A stretch of DNA of 17,698 nucleotides from CAZJRB01 sp964547995 (lineage in GTDB: Bacteria; Planctomycetota; Planctomycetia; Pirellulales; Thermoguttaceae): contig CAZJRB010000140.1 of NCBI GenBank assembly GCA_964547995.1, positions 1 to 17,698 of the forward strand. The letters are read 5' to 3'. Positions 1-6,357 of the stretch are shown in pieces (within the stretch, counting starts at the first letter, position 1; each line of letters begins with the position of its first letter). The position numbers and the translations under genes are program-made. Below the pieces are notes generated by a model. The model did no database searches and was not told the origin of the DNA. It saw only the letters and a list, made by a program, of their open reading frames with translations.

Positions 1-81
1 CACGCAAGCGTGGACCATGGCACCCAACGCGGGTTTGCATTCTAGCAGATCGCTTACGAAGAAGCCAACCGGCCGGGCCGG
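1..81. other. Non-coding left edge
   Basis: This short stretch lies downstream of the oxidoreductase stop codon. I see no convincing coding region, RNA gene or strong hairpin in it. Confidence 0.4.
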
Positions 82-1344
82 CTACGACATGACGATGCTC
101 TGCTTGTCGAAATCGAACTTGGCCACCTTGCTCTGGCGGTGGGAGAGGATGCCCATCGAGAGCGGCGCCTGGACGCGGACGGACATGGCGATCGAGCAGG
201 CCGGCTGCTGGCGGGTCTTGACGCACTCGAGCAGGTTGGCCCAGAGCTTGCCCGTGTCGCCCAGCCCCTTCCAGGGCAGGAACTGCTCTTTCGCACCCTT
301 GGCAAACGGGACGATCCGAATGCCCTTGCCGTCGCGTGCCTGGAAACTCTTCCAGATGATAACCCCGTCGGTGCCGCGGACCATCGTGTCGGTCGGCACG
401 TGGTTCGACAGCGTGTTCATCATCACGACCGACGGTCCGTCGGGGTAATCGGCGATGATGTTGCACTGGTCGGGCACCTCGCGGTTGTACTGGAACGTGC
501 CGCCGCCGCCGAAGACCCGCTCGGGATAATCGAGCCCGAGGATGCAGAAGACCGGTGTGAACGTGTGGACCAACAGATCGGTGGCCGGCCCGCCGGCGTA
601 GTCCCAGTACATCCGCCACTGAAAGAACCGCGAGACGCTGAAGGGTACCTTCGGGGCGTCGCCGAGGAACCGCTCCCACAGCAGGTCGGGGCCGGGTTTC
701 GCGTTGGCGTCGGGAATCTTCATCCGCTCGCCCCAGTCGCCGCGGCGCGTGAACGCGCACTGTACGTGGACCGGTTTGCCGATGATCCCGTCCTCGATCA
801 TCTTCTTGACGACCGGCAGGTTTTCATCGGCCATGTACTGCGTGCCGACCTGAACGAGCTTCTTGTTTTTCTCGGCCGCCTCCTCGATCTTCTTGGCCGC
901 TTCGAACTGGATCCAGTGGGTCAGCGGCTTTTCGCAGTAGACGTCCTTGCCGGCGCTGAGGGCGTCGATCGTGTGCGGGGCGTGCAGCCGGTCGGGCGTG
1001 GCGACGCAGACCACGTCGACATCCTTGTCGGCCAGCAGGGCCTCGTGCTCCATGTACTTTTTCGACGCGCCGGTTTTCTTGGCGGCCGCTTCCAGCCGCG
1101 GGCGGTAGACGTCGCAGACGGCAACCGGTTCGGCGATGCCCTGTTTCTTGAAGCCATTGACGATATTCATGTGGGCCCCGGCCCGGCCGCCGGTACCGAT
1201 AAACCCGACGCCGATTCGGTCGTTTGCCCCTTTGGCCTCTTGGGCGAGGATCGAGAACTCAGGGATCGCAGCCGCCGCAGCTCCGGCCGCGGCCGTTGTG
1301 CGCAGAAAACTCCGACGCGTGGTTTCTTTGCTTGTGGGTGGCAT
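82..1344 (-). CDS. Tat-exported Gfo/Idh/MocA-family oxidoreductase
   Basis: The 420-residue product is an NAD(P)-dependent oxidoreductase that probably acts on a sugar or polyol outside the cytoplasm; the substrate is unknown. A twin-arginine signal (TTRRSFLR, residues 8-15, then an Ala-rich segment) precedes a Rossmann fold with the dinucleotide motif GFIGTGGRAG (48-57). The family's catalytic-lysine motif EKP lies at 138-140 (CEKPLTH). The alpha/beta C-terminal domain spans about 175-420, and length is normal for exported planctomycete members. The start is set by GGAG eight bases upstream of the ATG at 1344; the frame stays open upstream, but that extension would put about 26 non-signal residues before the Tat motif. 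It is last in a minus-strand series and is separated from the gene before it by a 268-nt gap holding a large palindrome, so it may have its own promoter. Family assignment is secure; the substrate is not. Confidence 0.93.
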   Translation of the reverse strand: MPPTSKETTRRSFLRTTAAAGAAAAAIPEFSILAQEAKGANDRIGVGFIGTGGRAGAHMNIVNGFKKQGIAEPVAVCDVYRPRLEAAAKKTGASKKYMEHEALLADKDVDVVCVATPDRLHAPHTIDALSAGKDVYCEKPLTHWIQFEAAKKIEEAAEKNKKLVQVGTQYMADENLPVVKKMIEDGIIGKPVHVQCAFTRRGDWGERMKIPDANAKPGPDLLWERFLGDAPKVPFSVSRFFQWRMYWDYAGGPATDLLVHTFTPVFCILGLDYPERVFGGGGTFQYNREVPDQCNIIADYPDGPSVVMMNTLSNHVPTDTMVRGTDGVIIWKSFQARDGKGIRIVPFAKGAKEQFLPWKGLGDTGKLWANLLECVKTRQQPACSIAMSVRVQAPLSMGILSHRQSKVAKFDFDKQSIVMS

Positions 1345-1415
1345 GGTTCGGTCTCCGGGGATATGGGGTGAGTGTGTGGTAATGGTTGTCGGATGTTTGT
1401 TATGATGTTTGATGT

Positions 1416-1440
1416 TTATCAATACGGAGCGATTATCAAT
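1416..1440. promoter_or_regulatory. Paired direct repeat TTATCAAT, possible operator or -35 region
   Basis: TTATCAAT occurs at 1416-1423 and again at 1433-1440, a 17-bp offset, about 72-96 nt upstream of the oxidoreductase start. On the minus strand each copy contains TTGATA, a 5/6 match to a -35 box, but I find no good -10 at proper spacing. The AT-rich surroundings (about 1380-1446) differ from the GC-rich genes. This is a guess at a regulatory site. Confidence 0.22.
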
Positions 1441-1446
1441 AGTATT

Positions 1447-1529
1447 GTAGGGTGGGACAAGCGTAGCGCCGGCCCACCACAGAGAGCCGCCTCGATTGGT
1501 GGGCCGGCGCTACGCTTGTCCCACCCTAC
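1447..1529. repeat. Large perfect palindrome, REP-like intergenic element
   Basis: A 33-nt left arm (1447-1479, beginning GTAGGGTGGGACAAGCG) is the exact reverse complement of the right arm (1497-1529), with a 17-nt loop (1480-1496). As RNA it would form a 33-bp hairpin on either strand. It sits between the oxidoreductase and the Tat-signal gene upstream of it. There is no T-run, so it is not a classical terminator, though it could stop or stabilise the upstream transcript. I recall related sequences scattered through planctomycete genomes but cannot verify that here. Confidence 0.85.
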
Positions 1530-1533
1530 TATC

Positions 1534-1553
1534 TGCGCTTGTTCCACCCTACT
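1534..1553. repeat. Partial, diverged third copy of the palindrome arm
   Basis: Bases 1534-1553 match 1511-1530 of the palindrome's right arm at 18 of 20 positions (TGCGCTTGTTCCACCCTACT). The 23-nt offset suggests a decayed extra unit of the same element. Confidence 0.6.
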
Positions 1554-1612
1554 TCGCGCACTTCTCCGCGACGCGTTGCGTCCCGGCTATTGAGCGTATT
1601 CTCGCACTTCTC

Positions 1613-3184
1613 TTATGCCTCTTCAACAATCTTCAGTCCCAGCGCCTTGCCGAATTCGGTAAGGGGTTCCTTGACGTCGCCGTAGACGGTCACGCGATGC
1701 CATCCGAACTGGTCCCACTGGTCGAAGAGTTTGCCGATGTCGCCGGTCGGCTCGCCGATGAGCTTGGTCCGGCAGCCGCGTTCGGTGTCGAGCGGGCCGA
1801 GGGCCTTGGCCTGGTGGATGATCATCTGCTTCCGCCCGGCGTTGGTGCGGAACGAGGTGGTCATGTATCCGGCGGGGAACATCGATTCGGTACACGCGCC
1901 GCGCGGGTCGCGGTTGTGGAGCGTGCGGATGCGGTAATCGTTTGCCTCGCTTTTCGGCCCGAATGGTTTAGTCGTCCCCACGCAGTGGGCGTAGACAATC
2001 TGGTTCTTCGACGTATCGAGCGCCGGGTCGGAAACAAAGCCAGGGCGGCCCGTCAGGATTCGGGCCATCATCATGCTGAGCGTGTCGTCGGGCATGGCCT
2101 CGCAGACGCCCTGGCCGCCGTCGTTGAGAAGTTGCATGAAGCCGAGGCACGGATACGACGGGAGCTTGCCGGAGGAAAACCCACCCAGGCAGTTCATCGT
2201 CACGTTGTCGGTGTCGTACTTTTTGAGCAGTTCAAGCAACGCGAGGTAGACGCCGCCTGCCTTTTGGACGGCATCGGCCGTCGGCACCCGGGGGTCGACA
2301 TACTCTCCCGCCGGGAGTTTCTTGCCCTGGTCGGACCAGCGCTTGGCCCACTCGGCCGCTTTGTCTTGGTCGGCCTTCTCGTAGAAGGCCGTCAACTCGC
2401 TGAAGTCGAGGTATCGCCCCTTGGCACCGAGGAAATCGTGTTCCTGCCCGGCCCTGCCGCGGCCGATAATCAGGAAACGCGAATCGCGAAACCGCTTGAC
2501 ACACTCGCCGATATCGGTCAGCGTTACCTTGTCCTCGGTACATTTCATGTCGCCCCGGGCGCCGAAGGTCTTGCGGTAGACCCCCTCGCACTGCTTCGCA
2601 AACGAAGCGGGCGTCGTGTCCTTGTCGACTTTGGCGAACTGCCGGGCAACGGTGGCCAGATCCTCGAGCCGGGTGCTGCTCACCGCGGCCGCGGGAATCT
2701 TCCGGCTGCACAACCCGCTGTAGGCGGTCAGGAATACGCCGGAGCCGCCCAGGAACTCGTCGGCCACGAGCGTCGGTTTACCCAACTGAGCAATCTGGGT
2801 CATCTGTCTGCCCTGGCCCCACACCAGCGTCATCGTGTAGACCAGGTAGCCGTCGACTTTGTCCTTCATGGCGACGGCCTGCTTCGCGTCGACGGGGATG
2901 AACTCGACTTGGGGACAGCCCTTCGCGAGCGCCGCGAGGACCTCTTGCCGGCGCTTCTTGGTATCGAAATTGGGGTAGGGCCAGATTTCGCGGGTGTTCA
3001 TGCTGTCCAGGAAGACCGCTGCGACGCGGGCCTTCTTGCCGGGGTCGTCGGCCGCCATACCGGAAAGCGATCTCAACCCGCCGGCCGTTGCGGCCGCGGC
3101 CGCGCCAAAGCCCTGCAGGAATCGCCGCCGATCAACGGCGTGGTGACAACCGTGACACGAATGATGTTGATGGCATCGGCACAT
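1613..3184 (-). CDS. Tat-signal protein, possibly L-fucose/arabinose-isomerase-like fold
   Basis: The function of this 523-residue protein is not established. Residues 2-15 hold four Cys and six His (MCRCHQHHSCHGCHH), directly ahead of the twin-arginine signal DRRRFLQG (18-25) and an Ala/Gly hydrophobic stretch. The start is firm because AAGGAG lies about six bases upstream of the ATG at 3184, so the Cys/His segment is translated. The mature part has an alternating alpha/beta look early on (VDGYLVYTMTLVWGQG) and ends with an AHC-containing domain (from IVYAHCVGTT) and a WHRVTVYGD segment. These remind me of secreted proteins with an L-fucose/L-arabinose isomerase-like fold, but I see no certain catalytic motif. 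It lies 133 nt downstream of the DUF6807 gene and may be co-transcribed with it. A metal-dependent sugar-binding or isomerase role is inference. Confidence 0.85.
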   Translation of the reverse strand: MCRCHQHHSCHGCHHAVDRRRFLQGFGAAAAATAGGLRSLSGMAADDPGKKARVAAVFLDSMNTREIWPYPNFDTKKRRQEVLAALAKGCPQVEFIPVDAKQAVAMKDKVDGYLVYTMTLVWGQGRQMTQIAQLGKPTLVADEFLGGSGVFLTAYSGLCSRKIPAAAVSSTRLEDLATVARQFAKVDKDTTPASFAKQCEGVYRKTFGARGDMKCTEDKVTLTDIGECVKRFRDSRFLIIGRGRAGQEHDFLGAKGRYLDFSELTAFYEKADQDKAAEWAKRWSDQGKKLPAGEYVDPRVPTADAVQKAGGVYLALLELLKKYDTDNVTMNCLGGFSSGKLPSYPCLGFMQLLNDGGQGVCEAMPDDTLSMMMARILTGRPGFVSDPALDTSKNQIVYAHCVGTTKPFGPKSEANDYRIRTLHNRDPRGACTESMFPAGYMTTSFRTNAGRKQMIIHQAKALGPLDTERGCRTKLIGEPTGDIGKLFDQWDQFGWHRVTVYGDVKEPLTEFGKALGLKIVEEA

Positions 3185-3274
3185 GGGGTTCTCCTTCTAT
3201 TCTTATTGCAGACATGAAAGGGTCGGGTTGAGATAGATTGGCGGCGAAACACGGCCTTCCACTCCGCCGCGGAC

Positions 3275-3291
3275 GGCACACGGAGTGTGCC
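3275..3291. repeat. Short palindrome GGCACACggaGTGTGCC
   Basis: A perfect 7-bp inverted repeat with a 3-nt loop lies in the 133-nt gap between the DUF6807 gene and the Tat-signal gene. There is no U-tract on the minus-strand transcript, so I do not call it a terminator. It resembles the short dispersed palindromes common in planctomycete intergenic DNA. Confidence 0.5.
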
Positions 3292-3317
3292 TGCTACTTT
3301 TCTTGAAGCCATCTCTC

Positions 3318-4241
3318 CTACTCGAATGCGACCCACTTCTGATACACTTTTTCCACTTTTTCCGCGGTGACCTCGCCGTCCCAGAGGGCTACGCCGTAGC
3401 GTAGCACGAGCGGCTTGCCGGCCTCGATCGTCATCGGCTCCTTCCAGAGGTTCAGCGTCGCGGAGATGTAGGCAAACGGTGCCGACATCGTAAACATCTT
3501 CGCCGGGTGGCGGGGATTGTCGGGATGGTCGAACATCGCAACCGTCACCTTCTTGCCATCGGCCGCGGCGGTGTAGGCCATCCATTTGGCCGGTGTCAGG
3601 CGTTCCTTGCCCCGGACAGTTGGCCCTTTCTTGCCGCTTGCACTGAAGAATCGGCCGCCGGTGTCCATCGACTGGACGAACCGCATGCCCAGGCCGTAGT
3701 AGTGCGAGCCGCCGAGCTTGACCGACGGCTTGCCCTCGGCCGGCGTCAGTTCCGTTTGCCAGGTCAAGAGCGACGGCTTGAGGTCCTTCGCAGCGTACGT
3801 TGTAATAGCGCGTCGCTCGCTCATCGCCGGTTTTTTGTCGGGCAGCATCCAATCAAGCTTCTCGTCGATCACCGCGGCGCTAACCCCGCCCGGCAGGGTC
3901 TTGGCCGTTTCCTTGATTTCGCGATTGACCTGCGAGCCCACTTTGCCCCGTTCGACCCAGAAGCTGACGCCCTCGGCCGAGATGGCAAACATCAGTGCGT
4001 GGTGGTGTACGTGGTCGTGCGGGCTGTCGCGGAGGATGTTGATTCCGCTTGGCGTGCAGAACGTCTTGACGCACGGCTTGTACGGCACATCCGCAAAGCG
4101 GTAGGTCAATCGCGGCGTCTCACCGACGAAGACGGAAACGGTTGTGTTGTCCTTCGTCGCCCGCAGTGCCGGTTCGGCAGCAAATGCGGCCGACGAAGCT
4201 ACAACCAACGCAGCAGTCAGTAGCAGTGCAATCGTTCTCAT
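3318..4241 (-). CDS. Secreted DUF6807 (PmoA-like) protein
   Basis: This 307-residue protein belongs to the DUF6807 family, often labelled methane oxygenase PmoA although it is unrelated in function to the methane monooxygenase subunit. A Sec signal peptide covers about residues 1-22 (MRTIALLLTAALVVASSAAFA). Family hallmarks are the His cluster HDHVHHHALMF (75-85) and FDHPDNPRHPAKMF (237-250). Two ATGs compete: the one at 4247 lies only two bases after AGGAG, while the one at 4241 is eight bases away, so 4241 is preferred. Planctomycetes and Bacteroidetes carry many such exported proteins beside glycan-degradation genes, and the fold is thought to resemble sugar-binding beta-sandwiches. The biochemical activity is unknown. 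The neighbouring exported oxidoreductase and isomerase-like protein fit a carbohydrate role by association only. Confidence 0.88.
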   Translation of the reverse strand: MRTIALLLTAALVVASSAAFAAEPALRATKDNTTVSVFVGETPRLTYRFADVPYKPCVKTFCTPSGINILRDSPHDHVHHHALMFAISAEGVSFWVERGKVGSQVNREIKETAKTLPGGVSAAVIDEKLDWMLPDKKPAMSERRAITTYAAKDLKPSLLTWQTELTPAEGKPSVKLGGSHYYGLGMRFVQSMDTGGRFFSASGKKGPTVRGKERLTPAKWMAYTAAADGKKVTVAMFDHPDNPRHPAKMFTMSAPFAYISATLNLWKEPMTIEAGKPLVLRYGVALWDGEVTAEKVEKVYQKWVAFE

Positions 4242-4273
4242 CTGCATATCTCCTGGTCAACGAGTTTTGGCGT

Positions 4274-4291
4274 GCGGTGACTTGTCACCGC
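4274..4291. repeat. Palindrome GCGGTGACttGTCACCGC in the DUF6807 leader
   Basis: Two perfect 8-nt arms flank a 2-nt centre, 33 nt upstream of the DUF6807 start. In the leader RNA it would fold into a stable hairpin close to the ribosome-binding site. It could be a dispersed palindromic repeat or an operator. A riboswitch is unlikely because there is no larger conserved structure. Confidence 0.5.
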
Positions 4292-4396
4292 TTTCTTTCT
4301 CCACAGTGTTCTCTTCCGAAGAAGCCGCCAGCGCGGCCTTTTTGAAGACGACGCTCCACGCGACTTCACGGCACTTCGGGCTTTGGAGATAGAATC

Positions 4397-4425
4397 AGAA
4401 TACGCTATCCGGGCGGCAATTGCAA
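4397..4425 (-). promoter_or_regulatory. Candidate promoter for the DUF6807 gene
   Basis: On the minus strand TTGCAA (4425-4420, 4/6 to -35) and TATTCT (4402-4397, 4/6 to -10) are separated by exactly 17 bases. Initiation near 4390 would give a leader of roughly 150 nt that includes the 4274-4291 hairpin. The match is moderate and could be chance. Confidence 0.3.
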
Positions 4426-4559
4426 GCGGGGCATACAAAGCCGCCATCGATCGTCACGAACGACGCCGGGACAGCGATGGATTCTCGTAGATTGACGCCG
4501 AAATGGCGTAGACGGCCGGAACCGCGCAGAAGCCCCCGGGAGTCATGAATGATCCGGGC

Positions 4560-6293
4560 TTAGCGTTTCCGCTTGCGCGACGTTCCACCGTGCTTCTTTT
4601 TCGACGAACTTCGCGATGCAGTCGACGAATGCCGATGGGACGTGCTCGAATGTTTGGCGGAGGTCGTTTTCTTGGGTAAGGTTGTTTTCTTGGCCGTGGC
4701 CGTTTGTTTGGCCATGCCCGTTTGCTTGACCGTCGTTGTTTTTTTGGCGCCCTCGGCCAGTTTCTTTCCCTCGGCCGGTTTCTTTCCCTCAGCCGGTTTC
4801 TTGTCCTCGGCCGGTTTTTCCTTTTCGGCCGGGTCGGGGTCGGTCGGCTTGAAGTAGCGGTCGTCGTACATCGCCAGGGCGTGCAGGGCGTGCATCATCG
4901 AGCCGATCTCCTGCGTGCTCAATTGGGTCACGCCGGATCGGTAGCGGCTCGTGTTCAGGATGTTGTTGACGAGGTTGACCGCGCGGACAATGCGGAAATC
5001 GTCCAGCTCGTGATCCGGGAGCGAAAGGATATACCATTCGAGGATGCGGCCGGTGGTCCTCAACTGGGTGACCGGACTCTTGCTCGATACCCTGGCGGCG
5101 ATGTAGTAGGGCCCCCAACTGCCGTCGGCGTTTTGCGTGCCGATGGCATATTTGTGGAACCTGTCGATGAATATCTCGGCCCTGGCGTATTGCCCGTCGA
5201 TCGGCAGGCCCCGTTTCCTTCGCTGAACGAGCGCGTAGCTGACGCCGAAGAGCCGGTTCATGCCGCCGTGGGGTTCTCGGATGACCGGTTGGGCGAGTTC
5301 CCGGCGGAGGACGGCGTCGACCGACCACACTTCGCCCAGGTCGTTTTTCCACGTCGGTTCCTTGACGTAGTAAGACAGCCCGACCAGTTTCAGCGACATG
5401 TCGGCATCCGAACGGCAACTGAGCTTCTCATATTCGATCAGATCGTCGATGGTGCGGACAACCTTGCCGGCGCGAAGGAAGTAGTCCGACCCGACGCGGG
5501 CAATTGCCAACATGGCAAGCATTTGCGAGGGATGCTCCTGGTATCCATAGCCGATGCGTGCCGCAATGCGGTCCTCGCAGATCGTCATCGGCTGGTACCC
5601 CGCACACGGATAGCCCCAGCACAGGCAGGTAATGCCGTTGAGACGTTTGCCGTCCAGCATCACCTGGGTCTTACACCCGAAGGGAAGGCAGCCGTACATG
5701 ATCTCGGTGGGGAGGTTTTGGCGGGTGCTGAGGATGGGGCGGCGATACATGGCGAGCGTCTTGCGGACGCGATCTCTCAGGGCGGCCATGCCCTCACTCA
5801 ATTCCCGCTTGGGTTTCTTCTCCTTGGCGGAATCGGCGGCCTCGCTGCCGTCCGGGTCGTTTTCCGGGTTCCCCCCTTCGCTTGTCGTCGCGGCGTCGGC
5901 CGCTTCGCCGGCGGCTTGCTCCATTCCGACCGGAAACGGTTCCTGCGTTACGGCTGCTTCTTCATCGTTCCATGGCGAGTCGAGCCCGAGAAATGTCGAA
6001 TTGGCTACTTCGGACGCGTAGACGTCGTTCGGTGCAACCAACACGGGACCTTGCGTGAGGGGCTCGTCATCCGTCGTCTCCGTCGGCGCCGCTTCATGCG
6101 CGGCCGATTCCGACTCGCAGACAGGCAAAACCGGCCCGTCGACCGACAGTGCCGGCCCATCCGCGTGGGATACGGTTGCGCCGGCGACGTTCGGGGCCGC
6201 GTTGTTATCGCAAAACAGCCTGATTGTGGAGGCCAGGAAAAGCAGACCGCCGACCAGGCTGCAAATCGGAAGAAATCGGGAACAATGACACAT
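4560..6293 (-). CDS. Membrane-anchored protein with QW-type motif and Lys/Ser-rich tail
   Basis: I cannot name this 577-residue protein. Residues 8-28 form a hydrophobic N-terminal anchor or signal. A long acidic low-complexity segment follows (about 35-155). The folded core (about 165-480) has a Cys-rich start (C202, C207, C223, C225, C230) and then QNADGSWG (387-394), the QW-type motif of squalene/oxidosqualene-cyclase toroids, followed by helical repeats ending LHALAMYDDRYF. The fold is therefore probably an alpha/alpha toroid, but no DxDD cyclase motif is present, so terpene cyclisation is unlikely. The tail (486-577) is disordered and strongly basic, with KPAEGK repeats and a KKKHGGTSRKRKR end. 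The start is supported by GGAG eight bases before the ATG. It begins 64 nt after the repeat-protein gene and is probably its operon partner. Confidence 0.85.
   Translation of the reverse strand: MCHCSRFLPICSLVGGLLFLASTIRLFCDNNAAPNVAGATVSHADGPALSVDGPVLPVCESESAAHEAAPTETTDDEPLTQGPVLVAPNDVYASEVANSTFLGLDSPWNDEEAAVTQEPFPVGMEQAAGEAADAATTSEGGNPENDPDGSEAADSAKEKKPKRELSEGMAALRDRVRKTLAMYRRPILSTRQNLPTEIMYGCLPFGCKTQVMLDGKRLNGITCLCWGYPCAGYQPMTICEDRIAARIGYGYQEHPSQMLAMLAIARVGSDYFLRAGKVVRTIDDLIEYEKLSCRSDADMSLKLVGLSYYVKEPTWKNDLGEVWSVDAVLRRELAQPVIREPHGGMNRLFGVSYALVQRRKRGLPIDGQYARAEIFIDRFHKYAIGTQNADGSWGPYYIAARVSSKSPVTQLRTTGRILEWYILSLPDHELDDFRIVRAVNLVNNILNTSRYRSGVTQLSTQEIGSMMHALHALAMYDDRYFKPTDPDPAEKEKPAEDKKPAEGKKPAEGKKLAEGAKKTTTVKQTGMAKQTATAKKTTLPKKTTSAKHSSTSHRHSSTASRSSSKKKHGGTSRKRKR
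4752..4823. repeat. 18-bp tandem repeat, four units, in frame
   Basis: Four 18-bp units (4752-4769, 4770-4787, 4788-4805, 4806-4823) with consensus CTCGGCCGGTTTCTTTCC encode successive Lys/Pro/Ala/Glu/Gly hexapeptides in the basic tail of the 4560-6293 product. Divergence between units is small, which suggests recent slippage. Because the unit is a multiple of three, changes in copy number would keep the frame. Confidence 0.8.
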
Positions 6294-6357
6294 CGTGCCG
6301 TCTCCTAAGGCATTGAATAATTGGACAGTCCGTTATGTTGCGTGGTTGATGATGGTG

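Larger units (their letters stand above)
4242..4559. other. 318-nt intergenic region
   Basis: This gap separates the DUF6807 start from the stop of the Lys-rich-tail protein. It contains one strong palindrome (4274-4291), a possible minus-strand promoter (4397-4425) and a weak 5-bp stem (4495-4509). I see no credible gene in it. Confidence 0.5.

Noticed and set aside
1496..3217. A 573-codon open frame on the plus strand
   Set aside because: It is antisense to the Tat-signal gene, which has a strong ribosome-binding site and signal peptide. The plus-strand translation has no recognisable domain.
3318..4241. Methane monooxygenase subunit PmoA
   Set aside because: The PmoA-like label attached to this family is misleading. 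The protein is soluble and secreted, with DUF6807 motifs and without the transmembrane helices of particulate methane monooxygenase.
4560..6293. Squalene-hopene or other terpene cyclase
   Set aside because: There is only one QW-type motif and no DxDD catalytic motif, and the protein is flanked by long disordered segments.
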